Source: Nephromyces sp. MM_2019 (taxonomy: Eukaryota; Apicomplexa; Aconoidasida; Nephromycida). Taken from it: a DNA stretch of 29,751 nt. Each line of letters opens with the position of its first letter. Position 1 is the stretch's first letter. Shown here piece by piece: positions 1-11,028 of the stretch. The notes below the pieces were generated by a model. That model saw only the letters and a program-made list of their open reading frames with translations, did not search any database and was not told the origin of the DNA. The translations under genes and the position numbers were made by a program. The stretch covers positions 1 through 29,751 of the forward strand of contig JADHZB010000291.1 of the NCBI GenBank assembly GCA_015657535.1, written 5' to 3'.

Positions 1-138
1 TATATATATATTTACATACATATATATTTGCATATATTTTTAAGAACTATGAAATTTTTTCGAATAAATAGTCAACACATGTCCCTTATGTTTTGAAATA
101 AGTTAATTACCCACTTCTGTACCACATACTTACATCAT

Positions 139-1149
139 TTAAGACCATTTGGTTTGGTCTGTATAACCACCCCACTCTTCAAATGTGTCATTTCCGGTGG
201 TCTTCCACTCTTCTGTGGTTTGTTCGACGGTTAAATCTGGGGCGGCCTTGGACCAATCTTGTTCAGCGGGTTGTGCAGCTTCTGGCTGTTGTTCTGGTGT
301 AGCCTCAGCTTCTGCCTCCTCTTGTTTAGCCTTCTGTGCAGATTCTTCAACATGCATAAACATCTCAACCATCATGGGCCAATCATCAGTACGATCTATC
401 TCCTTTCTCAAGTACAACACCTCACGAGTGAGTAGCCAGTACATCATAGCGATGGACATTTTTCCCTTGTTATTACAGGGGATAGCTAAATCTACACACT
501 CAAGAGGTGAGTCAGTGTCACATAAGGCGATAACGGGGATATTGGCATATGAAGACTCGGTAACAGCTCGGTTGTCCGTGCGGGGGTCAGTGACAATCAA
601 GAGGCGTGGCTCCATGTATTGCTTATCCTTTTGATTGGTAAATATACCTGGTGTCCAACGGCGGGCTATTGGGTGTGCGCCTACACACTCACAAAATTTG
701 AGGACTGCACGTGTACCATAGGGACGGGCAGAGACTACCACAATATCTGCGGGGTTATTTATAGCGACAATCACACGAGCTGCCAACATTAATTTCTCCC
801 ATGTTTTTTTGAGGTTAATGAGGTGGATTCCATCGGGAGTACGCTTGAATACATACTTCTTCATCTTGTGTTCGACATTCTTTGTACCAACATGTGTCTG
901 AATAATAGGTGTGTAGAGGGTGAGAGGGGTTAAGTGGATGTGTTGGTATGTGTGTGAATATACTTAAGATAGATATGTTTTGTAGGTAAGCATATTCTTA
1001 GAAGGGAGTTGTGATATGTATATGTAATCAATATATACCTGGCAAAAAACCATACGAGAAATGCCATCTTCAATGCTGCCGGGCTTAATAACCTTTCGGT
1101 TTTGGGCCACGGGGTCGATTTGTTTGGGTTGAGTAGCAAGGGCTGACAT
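139..1149 (-). CDS. RPSA: 40S ribosomal protein uS2 (RPSA, laminin-receptor family), 2 exons
   Basis: Structural protein of the small ribosomal subunit in the cytosol. Exon 1 is 1149-1039 (37 codons from MSALATQ; donor CAG|GTATAT) and exon 2 is 897-139 (acceptor ATTCAG|ACACAT; stop TAA). The 141-base intron is phase 0 and the join gives 289 residues, normal for the family. Recognisable family blocks follow in order: [92 protein letters not shown], then an acidic Glu/Gln/Ala tail with several Trp and a final TKWS. Start 1149 was chosen because the longer in-frame extension (to 1197) reads as intergenic sequence. Oddities: the nearly invariant AGR.TPG is ARRWTPG, and the usual FYRDPEE stretch is missing. 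It lies head-to-head with the candidate gene at 1758. Confidence 0.93.
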
Positions 1150-1757
1150 GACTAATATCTGTGTTTGTAATGCATAGAAATATATATGCAGATACATACA
1201 CAGATGTGTGTGTTAATTTATATATTAAAATCTAAAACTAGATACACCTTATATGACCTGAAGTGAATCTATATAGAAATATATGCATATGATATAGTTC
1301 GTAGATGTAAAGGATGAAATTTCTGGGAGTAAACATCAACTGTTATTTATGGTGTTACTTGGAATCATAAGGTGTTAACAAAATTATTTGTAAAACTTTA
1401 TATTCCTTAGTAAAAGTAGTTGCAAACACACAAACACTCAAATATATGTAGCAATGTTTTCTTTTTCTAAACCACCTATCTCTCAGTAACGTATTATTTC
1501 TTTAATTTGTCGAGTTTAATATAACTATCGGAGCATGTGTGGGTGTGTTTGTATGCGTAGAAATGCAGAAATATATTAAATCGATGTTAGAGTGTAGTGT
1601 TTGAGTTACCAAAGATATGTGCCCTACATTTTCAACTTTTACCAATATATATCTAATGCAGCCTTAAGGGGTTATTGGTATACACACACATATATATGTA
1701 CATATACACACTCACTCTGTATCTCACACCTCCTTATAAACAAGTTAATTTGGAGAA
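1150..1757. other. intergenic, shared 5' region of two divergent genes
   Basis: This stretch separates the RPSA start from the candidate plus-strand start. It is AT-rich with scattered TGTG (left) and a short ACACAC/TATATA run (about 1680-1710). I see no gene, RNA or clear promoter motif in it; by position it should hold promoter elements for both directions. Confidence 0.5.
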
Positions 1758-3004
1758 ATGAAAAAGATATATAAAACAAAGAGGAAGATGAAAATGAATT
1801 CAAATGTCTATAAAATTACTAACCTGTTAAGAATTGTATGTAGGAAGAAGAGTTGAGTGTGAAGAAAATATGAAAAAATTAAATAAAAAAATTTAAACAA
1901 ATCAAAGAAGAGCGTAGAAGATAACAGAAAATGAGGAGATAGATATATGATATAGTAAATTGGGGTTGATTATAAATTTAATAGTCAACGTTAATCACTC
2001 TATAAGAAATATACACACACACTACATAGTTGACCAAGTATACACATAAAAATCAGCTTAAACTTGGGCTTAAACACACACACACACACGTAGATATACA
2101 TTCAACCAAATACATATAAGATGCATAAAGATTTAAACAGCATAGATTAACACACAAAAACAGAAGGTGTACTAGAAATATAAAAAACATACCCTCAAAT
2201 ATACATATAAACACAGTTGTAGATGTATGCACAAGCATATGTATAAACACAGCTGTAGATACCAACACAAGCGTACACATACAAGGATAGATATAGGAAC
2301 AAACATAAATATAAATGCATAGTTATAACCAGAACTATATACAAATGTATTACACACACACAAGCAAATACACACATAAACACATACATTCATGGGCATA
2401 CACACGCATTGATATACACACATTCATGTGTATATGTGTGAAATTATTTCTAGGCATTACATACGCACTCTCACTCGGCCACATTCACACATGTTCACCA
2501 CGAACTCAAACCTATTACACAAACATGGCTTACAGTGAAAACATCTATTTTGGTACACTATGTACACACGTTTGTATACTTATGTATAAAAACTTGTTTG
2601 TGTATGTATAAGCCTTACAGCAATTGTAATATTTGATCTACATTAGGGTAAACTCGCAAGTTTGTACACTGAAAGTGTACATAAATAGTAGCTTCAGATA
2701 AAACCTAAAAGCTCAATAAACAATTTCAGACATAATTTACCTTATAAGCAAATACCATAGACAACCTATACACATATTTTAATTATTCTAGGCTCACACC
2801 CCAGTAATAATCACACACCAAAGTTATCAAACATATACACGCTCACAAGCCTCCTACACCTATCGCAACCCACATCCAAGCTACCACCAGAACCACTTAC
2901 CTCAGCAAACCGTTCCCTACAGCCCCCCCAATAGTACCAATTATACCCAAAAAACTCTACCACACCACACCTCCCCACCCCCACATAAATACACTACACT
3001 ATAA
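1758..3004 (+). CDS. candidate 4-exon gene, Tyr/His/Pro/Gln-rich C-terminus, unknown function
   Basis: Not recognised. Proposed exons: 1758-1835 (starts MKKIYKTKRK, donor ATT|GTATGT), 2454-2552 (acceptor TTTCTAG, contains HHELKPITQTWLTVK), 2647-2676 (GKLASLYTES) and 2792-3004 (acceptor ATTCTAG, 70 codons, stop TAA). All joins are phase 0, giving 139 residues. The last exon is the best evidence: it is richer in C than its surroundings and stays open for 71 codons, with Tyr, His, Gln and Pro-rich text such as YRNPHPSYHQNHLPQQ and a PHHTSPPPHKYTTL end. Such tails are common in low-complexity nucleic-acid-binding proteins, but I see no folded domain. Caveat: ACAC-rich DNA has few stops, so 2454-2552 and the last exon can be read in a second frame (ITYALSLGHIH..., GSHPSNNHT...). 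Strand and last-exon existence are likely; exact exon set is not. Confidence 0.42.
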
Positions 3005-4518
3005 CCTTGCGCCAGCTATGATAACAAATGGCAAGTGGTGTAGATACATTAAACAAAACGTTCTAGTTACGAATAATATAGAGTAAATATAATTACCTAG
3101 CGACGGAGCGAGCTAACTCTTGACAAGATAATAAGTAAAATAAAACAAAAAGTAGTAAATTAAAATCCAAAAACAGGGAAACAAGAATTCTTATGAAAAT
3201 CGAAAATTCTCGATGTAGAATTATTGAATTATCTCTGAAGCATTCGAACAGAATTCATGAGGAATTAAATAATGAATTAAAAAACGGAGCTATTTCTTTA
3301 TATTCTCAACTATTGTATTTTTACATCAACTATAAAATCAAACAAGACCAAGTGCTGCAAATTTTGAACAATAAAAATAAAATTGATAGAATTACTTTAG
3401 GTGTTTAATAATTAAACTTTACGTTGGATAATAAAAATGGAAGCGTATTTTTTTCCTCTAAAATTTTGCTCAATAAAAATTGAGATATGTACTATTTGGA
3501 ACTTACAGAGCCTTACCATATCCCTAACTTTGAGTGCTTTGCTAAGCTCTATAACTGCTTTCAGTGTGACATATACATCATTACTCCCTATCACTATCGA
3601 TATATCTCAAACATCTTTCATATATTCTATTTACGATTCTTCACTTGTCTTCATTTAGATAAGTAGTGCGAAAGATAGTAAGAAATAATATGCTTTATTC
3701 ATTGTTTAAGATATAGGCTTAAACAAACCAAGAGCACTCACACGAGAGTACTCACATATATGTGTATATTTATTGCTTAATTTAAATTTAGATACATCAC
3801 CCAATTAAGTCGATTTATCAAATACAAAGTTGATTGCATTTATAAGCTTAAAATAGTTAAATAACAAAACTTAAAATTGCTCTCTAATTATGGTTAATTG
3901 GTGTAAGTTATAGATTATAATTCATTAATGTTTGTAAATTGTTATTTTTAGCTAATTTTCTGTATATAAAATAGTTAATGATTAGCTTTTTTTGTGTTTG
4001 GAACTATTAAGTCAGTCAATTATATTGTGAATCTAAATTTCAGTAACTCCTTAAAGAGTATAAGAATTTATGTTAGTCATTAAGTATTTTAAACCTTACT
4101 AGTATTATTTATAGAGATAAAAATACTCAAGTTTATTTAAATCTAAAAATTTCTTTATGTAATTTTTCCATAGAATTTCAAACAAAAAAAATCGAATTGA
4201 AGTATAATAATTACAATCACAAGTGTGTTTGCATGTGTTTTACTTTAGTTAAAAATGTGTGTGTTCAGACACGTTTTCAGTGGTTTGAGTGGCCTAAGTA
4301 AAATGTTTAGTTTTATTGTATATATATAATATATATAGTTATGTTATATAAAATGAGAGATACAATTGTGTAGTAGCATGCATTAAGCTTGTTGGTATGT
4401 AGCCCATGTGAGTTAAGTTCGTATGTGATGAAGCAGTAAATGTGTGTTTAAAATATATATTTCGAGTTTGTGTTTGCTAAGTGTGTGTGTGTTATGCTCA
4501 TTTTTGTAAATTGTGAAT
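3005..4518. other. unassigned AT-rich stretch
   Basis: Between the end of the plus-strand gene and the next possible coding start. It is unlike most of the window in having few TG/CA tracts. Chance-length open frames occur (3193-3408 plus, 71 codons, Asn/Lys/Ile-rich; 3437-3658 plus and 3412-3594 minus), but none has family motifs or convincing splice partners. (TA)n runs near 4320-4340. Confidence 0.5.
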
Positions 4519-4560
4519 ATGGCACCCAAACCAACTGATGTGAGGCTCAAAGAAATATAG
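4519..4560 (+). other. possible first exon of an unmodelled plus-strand gene
   Basis: A short frame starts ATG and reads MAPKPTDVRLKEI before TAG. Its text is unlike the surrounding AT-rich DNA and it contains a donor-like GAT|GTGAGG and a TATA|GTTTAG. A nearby island, about 4768-4791, has AG and GTAAGC borders. I could not assemble a convincing chain or recognise a product, so this is only a flag. The rest of 4561-5454 shows no other supported feature. Confidence 0.2.
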
Positions 4561-5454
4561 TTTAGGGTATTAGGTTTGCTTTTCACCTATCCGAGTTTAG
4601 TTACACTTTGCTAATATTTTATCCAATGCATAAACACATTAAACACTCCCTATATTTTCTTTCGAGACTTTTTCAACTTAACTGTTATTGCTAATATCTT
4701 AATTATCTATGCCTTAAGTCCAGTTTTGTCCTTTAAATGCTAAATATTAGCCTTTGATTTTCGAATAGAAAGATCTGTCAGGACTTATGAGCTAGTAAGC
4801 ATCTCAGTGGTAGCTGTAGGTGAAGTGTGTAAGCTTATGCTTGAATAACTCTCAAGAGTTAGCAGCGTTAAAATATAAGATCCTCAATTGTTTTTGATTA
4901 TAAAACAGGCATATAAGTTGTTATATGGGCATTTTCGTGTTTATAGCTTTCTTAATTATCTTTATCTAGTATCAAATTGTCAATGATTATCTATATAACT
5001 AAAATTCATATATATATATGCATTTATATCTAATTGTGATACAAATATATATGTTTATATTCAAAGAGAAAGTTATTATTATTTTTTATTTTTACAGTTT
5101 AGCAGTATATAATTGTATTATATGCTAATGGTTATAAATAATATATGTTTTTTTAGTTGAGTTTATAGATTGTATTTTAATTTGTTAAAACTTTTTGTTT
5201 ATTTTTGTGTAAAAAACTACAATTGACGTCTCCAATTATCACCCTTTTTCCAAAAGAAATTATAAACAAATTTTCCATTCCTATACACACCATAGAGCCT
5301 ATATCGATCTCCTCTCTCCCTTAGCCTGATATTAAGAATAACACACAGACATTGATTCATTTGATTTACAAGAATATGATGCACTCAGAATACATAACTT
5401 AAAGCAAGTGAACTCAAAGTTAGTTGATATTATCTTTACCCCACAAAGCATACA
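4561..5454. other. unassigned AT-rich 3' region of the J-protein gene
   Basis: Downstream (3') of the minus-strand J-protein gene. AT-rich with (TA)n tracts near 5010-5030 and long T runs near 5080-5160. Apart from the exon-like islands at 4519-4560 and about 4768-4791, nothing here is supported as a gene. Confidence 0.4.
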
Positions 5455-7587
5455 TTAACATAGGATTAAAATTATAAAAAAAGTTTCCATTATACACACA
5501 CATAAAAAGACGTTCAAATATGAAATACTCTCAAATGATTTATAAATCCTGATTTCACAAACACATTTGACAAACCATTTAACTATAACATCCTCTGTTA
5601 AAAAAAATACATTTTCTATACGATTTCCATATGATTTATTTTGTGGGTGCATGAGAGGAGGGTGTGCGGTCATTTTGGGGTGGAAAACTCTAGAGGCAAG
5701 ATTGAATACGTTACAGAATATAGAGGGTTTATCATTATGAGTAGATTCTGTAGATGATGTATTTCTATGTTGTTTATCTTCTCCACCTCTTGTGTAGCCT
5801 GTTTCAGTTTCATATGTAGATTGTTGTGTGTTGTTTGTGTTGGTGTAATAATAGTCATCACGGTACCCATCATAGCCTATGTGTGTGTATTATGTACAAT
5901 CGAGGATTGGCTTATTTGATTTCTGAAAGTGTATATATTTTCATGATGATTTAAGGATCATAGATACTATGTGTAACTGTTATCCTTAGGTTAGGTTAGA
6001 TCTAAATAGCATATAAATCAACACATAAAGAAACTTATACACATAGAACCGAAAATATTTAAGGGTGTTAGCCTGAATATATATATGTATATACCTAATA
6101 TACATGTTTGTAAAATATACGTGAAAAAAAATTATATATCGAGAGAATTAAAAATATAAAAGTGTAAAGATTTACGCGAAAATATTTAAATATATAGGTA
6201 AAATAAGATTTATGTATCTGTATATATAGGAATAAATCATGTATTCAAGCTTAGAATGATCAATATCTACACAAACATACAGGTGTTATCTGATTTATTT
6301 CTTGAAGCCTTTTTTGATTGTGTTTGACTTGTCTTTGTGTTGTTATCATCATCTGTCTTAGCTTGGTATTTTTCTCCACTCTGGCCCTTATTATACTCAG
6401 AAGAATTAGAATCACTTTTTGTGTTGTTATATTTTGTGTGTGATTTCTCATCTGGTGTGTAATTAGGAGATCTTCTCTTCTGCTGTTTCTTGTGTTTGTA
6501 TACATATTGATATCTGATAAATAAATTTAGAAATGTGATCTCAATTAACTTGAGATCATTTAACTAAATTCCTATTATATAAACTATGATTTGATAATAT
6601 GTGTGTAGGTGGAATTTTGAATAAGTGTGAATTATGTTTAGATATGTGTTTGTAAGATATAAACTATTATCTATATGCTTTTAGAAATTTTTAAATTTGT
6701 GTGTGTGTATTAGGTAACTGCTTATACCCATAAAAATCTTCTAACTCCTCATCTGAGTCAATAAATGCTCGATTATATGAGCTCTTTGACTTTTCATTTA
6801 GCCCCATATCAGACCTGGAAATAAAGTAGATAATGATTTTTAACTATCTCTAATTAGCTAACAAAAAAGCACTGAAAAATATATAAGATGACCATATGTT
6901 ATGTAAATTGTTGCCTATAAAAGCAAATTCTAAATCATAAAGATAAAATCATGATTTATAGATAGAGTCTCATAAATTAAATACAAGCCTTTCATACATC
7001 TATATACCATATAGGTATCGTCTACCTATATACACACCAGGTGCTTGTCTCGCTCAAAGCACACAAACAAAGGTATAATAAAGCTAAAATTCATATATTG
7101 GCAACCCAAACATACAATACATGCACGCAACTCATTTGTACACCTCACACACACATTAGCACAAAGTACATAACCCACCTCCTCCAAACAACGAACACAC
7201 ATCACGCACATAAACAACACAATAATATGGGTCGTACCAAACGCTGGAAAAGCTCCATGGGTTTGTATGTCGACGTGAATCTGTAGTATGTGAGTTGTCC
7301 TTCCAAAATGAGAATTCAAGATCTTCAAAATTCTCATTCCTGTACTTTTTATGGTATGATTTTTGGTTGTGATAGCTGTAGTGGATGTCGTAAGTATCTC
7401 TATCATTCAATAAGGTTTGATAGGCCTCTTGGATTGCTTGGAATTTGTTAGTAGTATCTTCAGGTGCGTTCTTATTCAAGTCTGGGTGGTATTTTTTGGC
7501 TAATTGGTAAAAAGCCTTCTTAATTTCATCAATGCTTGCGCGTGGTGTAACACCTAAAATTTTGTATTGGTTGACGAATGATTTCAT
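5455..7587 (-). CDS. J-domain (DnaJ/Hsp40) co-chaperone with C-terminal hydrophobic tail, 4 exons
   Basis: J-domain proteins stimulate Hsp70 ATPase activity. Exons: 7587-7238, 6814-6728, 6513-6281, 5876-5455; phases 2, 2, 1 all close, giving 363 residues. The J domain is residues 8-70: YKILGV near its start, a basic helix II (DEIKKAFYQLAKKYHPD) with the HPD triad at 34-36, then FQAIQEAYQTLLN. No G/F-rich region or zinc-finger CxxCxGxG repeats follow; residues 118-300 are polar, rich in Lys, Asn, Ser, Thr and Tyr. The last exon stays open for 139 codons and ends in a strongly hydrophobic stretch (about 343-363, YLNVFLCVCIMETFFIILIL plus Cys), which could be a tail anchor. Start 7587 gives MKSFVNQYKILG; an in-frame Met at 7677 would add 30 residues. 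The exon 1 donor (TTTG|GTACGA) is the least certain border; GTGTGTTCG about 40 bases on is an alternative of the same phase. Confidence 0.8.
6536..6558. repeat. 9-bp perfect inverted repeat (hairpin) in J-protein intron 2
   Basis: TGATCTCAA and TTGAGATCA flank a TTAAC spacer. It lies in the intron 6514-6727, 23 bases upstream of exon 3 in plus coordinates, so in the transcript it forms a potential hairpin just after the splice donor side. No known function. Confidence 0.6.
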
Positions 7588-8981
7588 GTTGGTAAGTGTT
7601 GTGCTTACATACCAGTGTATATTTATTGGTGATTTTGAATAAAATTTTAAAAAGACACCAGAACAAAACACCTCCAAAACATAGTATATAAAGTTTAGTA
7701 TGCTAGAGTTTTAAAGTAGCTCACCTATACAAAAGTGAGATTGTTGTTTCTAAATTATACAAGTTGTGATGTTTTATCAAAAAGAAATTTCGCTCTGTTA
7801 CAATGAAACGAGTTCTAATGATTAAGCCGAAGGTTAATATAGTGGCAAATTTGTTTAAATGTATGTGTTTATGGAAGTTGTGCTGTATTGTTATTAAGGT
7901 ATGTAGGATTAGGCTAATGTCAATAATTTTATTTCAATAAGAGGTTATAACACAAATCATGGACAACTTATTGATCAAGTAAACTTGTATGATCATATCT
8001 TCATGCAATTAGATGTATTGTGTTTTGATTTTATGAGATGAAAATTTTCTTTATCCTGTGTCTGCTTGTCACATATAAATCTCGTAGCCATAGCACTCTG
8101 ATGAGATGCATAAGCATGTACGCGTTTGGTTATATAAATACTACCGAATCATAATTACCTACTAGTAATCATTTCGTACAAGCTCCTCATACATAAGTTG
8201 ATATAAACAATGGTAAACAATGAGCTATGTATATTGCAAACGAAGCATGAAAGAAGCACATTGTAATAGTTTATATTCTCTAGTTATATTAGCTAGGGCT
8301 TGTTATCAAACTGCACATTTGTTTCATTTTGTGAACGTTGTGTTCAAATAAAGTGTAATGATGTTTTTAATACAACTATTTCGTTCAAATTCGGTTCAGT
8401 GATTGAAGTTTATGAATTTAATTTCATCAAGTGTATACAAACAACTAAAAAAATGCAAATATTGTTATTTGGTACCAAACAAATCTTAATCGTCGTTTAA
8501 ATAAATATATAAAAAGCAGTTAACATTAAAGTTAACCAAAATGAATTGTAAGAAATTTTCACTCAATAAAAGGAAAATAAGGAAAATTTACATCTTCCCT
8601 GTTCGACGTTTATCATTAAACATCTGAAGAAACATCAAACATAAATAAATCTTATGTGTATCAAAAAGTTGTCGAGAAAATGTATTATTTTTATATGCTT
8701 TAGTTTCCAAAATTATTCATGCAAAGGGAAACGAATTCATGGAAAATTTAGTACAGGAAATATTTTTCTCCTAGGATGAATGTTTAGGTATGTTAAAGAA
8801 TTGAAAAATCTTACAAAATAAAATTTTAATAATTAGTTATCAAGTTAAGATTAGAATGTATTTATTATAAATTTCAACTGTATCTCAAGATTAATTTGTC
8901 AAGGAAAATTGTTACATAAGAATTCTCTATTCAATGTTAAATGAGTAATATATATCATGTAATTTATTAATTATTTTTGTT
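7588..8981. other. intergenic between J-protein and peroxidase genes
   Basis: Holds the 5' region of the J-protein gene and the 3' UTR of the peroxidase. AT-rich with few TG/CA tracts. A plus-strand open frame at 8300-8500 is of chance length and unsupported. If the peroxidase is a selenoprotein, its SECIS RNA hairpin should lie here on the minus strand. I looked for an ATGA...AA...GA stem by eye in 8520-8980; the best partial is near 8700-8740 (GTTTCC pairing with GGAAAC after an ATGA), but it lacks a proper 3' GA, so I do not call it. Confidence 0.5.
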
Positions 8982-9799
8982 TCATCTATAACAAACCTCT
9001 ATCACAGATTCCTCCATCTCACTAGGTGCTATTCGAGGTCCAAAATATTGAACCTTTGTAGCATCACTGTTGACTAGGAATTTCCCGAAGTTCCAACCAA
9101 TGGGGCGTAATTTAGTATTCGAAGACTATAAAATATACAATCAATTGGGTTTAATAATGAAGTTGAAAAGAGGATAAAGTCTTTTTTATATTTATAAATG
9201 TGTTAAATTATCCTATCTAGCATATATTTTTACCTCTATGGTAGGTAAAGATCCATAGTTGTAAACATACTTCAAGAATTGAAATACCGGATGTGCATCA
9301 TCACCATTGACTTTAACTACGTCATAGACGTCAAATTGGGTGGAAAATGTGTCAAAGTAATTGACTAGAGTTGTACCAGAATTAGGTTCTTGATTAAATT
9401 GATTAGATGGGAAAGCTAAGACCTATACGAAAATATAAAGAAAACAAATTGTAATTCTTTAAAGAGTCTTCATTATTATTGTTATGGTACAAAGATAGTT
9501 ATCCACATTAGAAAATTCAATCGTGACCGAATTATCGTTTCTCAAAGACATGGAAACAATAAAAATACTATAAAATATCTTCCTACCTTTAATCCCTTAG
9601 GTCCATATTGTTCTTGTAAATCGACGAGTTCAGTTATTTGTTTGGTAGCTAAGCCTCATTTTGAGGCAGTATTGACAACAATAAACGGGTTTCCTTTGTA
9701 TTTGGACATAGATACTGGATTCCCGAGTATATCAGTTGCCGTTATATCGTAAAAATTAGTAATTGCTTGAGTCATTTTTGAAGATTTGATGTTTCCCAT
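8982..9799 (-). CDS. glutathione peroxidase, probable selenoprotein (TGA at the active site), 3 exons
   Basis: Thiol-dependent peroxidase that reduces hydrogen or lipid peroxides. Exons: 9799-9587, 9422-9234, 9125-8982; all joins are phase 0, giving 181 residues with Sec as U48. The family order is intact: FYDITATDILGNPVSMSKYKG, IVVNTASK then TGA then GLATK (the catalytic position), LQEQYGPKGLKVLAFPSNQF (catalytic Gln about 79), VNGDDAHPVFQFLK, and IGWNFGKFLV (catalytic Trp about 145, Asn 146). The coding frame resumes perfectly after TGA, where homologues have Sec or Cys. FPSNQF carries Ser where many family members have Cys. The only other Cys is three residues from the end. Start 9799 gives MGNIKSSK, a good N-myristoylation signal; an in-frame start at 9928 would add 43 residues with a hydrophobic segment. 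Alternative explanations for TGA are a base error (TGT or TGC) or a recent nonsense mutation. Confidence 0.85.
9656..9658 (-). other. in-frame TGA, probable selenocysteine codon of the peroxidase
   Basis: The codon sits between NTASK and GLATK, exactly where the peroxidatic selenocysteine or cysteine of the GPx family lies. Exons before and after it are in one frame and conserved. Recoding needs a SECIS element, not identified here. Confidence 0.7.
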
Positions 9800-10718
9800 A
9801 GTGATGACACAATAAAAATATACAACGAATAAAAATGCTGTAGAATAAAACCAGAAGTTAGATGTGTTATAGTTCCTGTGTAAGAAATCCACTCCTTGAA
9901 TGCATTTTATTAAGATTTTATACCACATAGCTACTCTTGGATAAAGGTTAAGATAATGCTTTTAATATTATCTCCTATCTAATTAAATAAAGAGGGCATA
10001 ATATTTAAGATTATAATTAATAATTTCATTTCATAAAATTTTATGTATGAAGGATGATATGTGCACCTATTTTATCAAGCAATTTATAAAATTTAATAGT
10101 CTTACTATGATTCGTTCAATACAAACTTTTCCTCAGCTTGTGTTAAACTAATTGTGTTATGAAATTATGAATATTATTTACTTAATTTTATGAAATGTTA
10201 CTAGTACTAACAGCAGCTTATGTGTGATATACTACTGTTACTTCAAACTTGTAATTCACTTATGTTCTTAATACACACGTGTAGCGCGTGGTTAATTTTA
10301 TCTCAACAAATTTATTGCACTAGTGTCAAATTTCATTGTGTTGTCTACACATCAAATTTTTACACATCCACTTTCAATCAAATGTCCTATCTTAATCAAC
10401 TATATACACATCTAACTTCTATTAAACTAGATACACCTATGATTTCAATATATTCTATACATATCCAATTTTATAAATATCAACTTTAATGTATAACATA
10501 ATACACATATCAAATTTTCAAGTTATCAGCTAAACACCAATTTTTCAAATATTTCGAATACATACCATATATATTTCAAATTTCATATACATAGTTAAGT
10601 AATCACCAAATGAATTGTCATTGAATTTTTTTATGTTTCTATTTACCATATAAAGAACATTAACTCATTTATTATAAATCAATAAAAAATATATATTAAA
10701 TATATATAAGTAAATTTA

Positions 10719-10762
<44 letters not shown>

Positions 10763-10973
10763 ATTATTGGTTTAGATAGAAATAACTTTTTTAAGTATAA
10801 GTTCAACATTAAATGAATAAGTTTTTAATAATTGAAAAATTTTGGAGTAATTTTGTAAAGTTCAATCTAGCTAGATCAAATGATTTAACTTTTTAAAAAT
10901 TATAGATATTTATTATATGATGTATTAACACGCACACCCATTAGATTTAAGTATATTATATATGCTTTATATT
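9800..10973. other. 5' region of the peroxidase gene and unassigned AT-rich DNA
   Basis: Contains the possible N-terminal extension of the peroxidase (to 9928). Around 10330-10520 a degenerate motif close to ACACATCAAATTTT recurs several times on the plus strand. The plus-strand open frame 10220-10489 covers this and lacks any recognisable feature, so I do not call it a gene. Confidence 0.4.
10720..10759. repeat. (AT)n microsatellite
   Basis: About 19 uninterrupted AT units followed by TAATAATTATT. It lies 215 bases from the assembly gap. Confidence 0.9.
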
Positions 10974-11028
10974 NNNNNNNNNNNNNNNNNNNNNNNNNNN
11001 NNNNNNNNNNNNNNNNNNNNNNNNNNNN
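10974..11028. other. assembly gap (55 N)
   Basis: A run of N, followed at 11029-11048 by AAAAA and two G runs of seven and six broken by AGA. The G runs are foreign to the local composition and may be an assembly-edge artefact. Confidence 0.97.

Noticed and set aside
2053..2423. Minus-strand Cys/Val-rich frames
   Set aside because: Read from the CA tracts of the opposite strand; no borders or motifs, and the plus-strand candidate gene spans them.
3412..3594. Minus-strand frame VTLKAVIELSKALKVRDMV looked vaguely like an Alba domain helix
   Set aside because: The match needs a gap, lacks the rest of the domain and has no splice partners; such open lengths are expected by chance in AT-rich DNA.
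8300..8500. Plus-strand 66-codon open frame
   Set aside because: No ATG at its start, no motif, chance length for this base composition.
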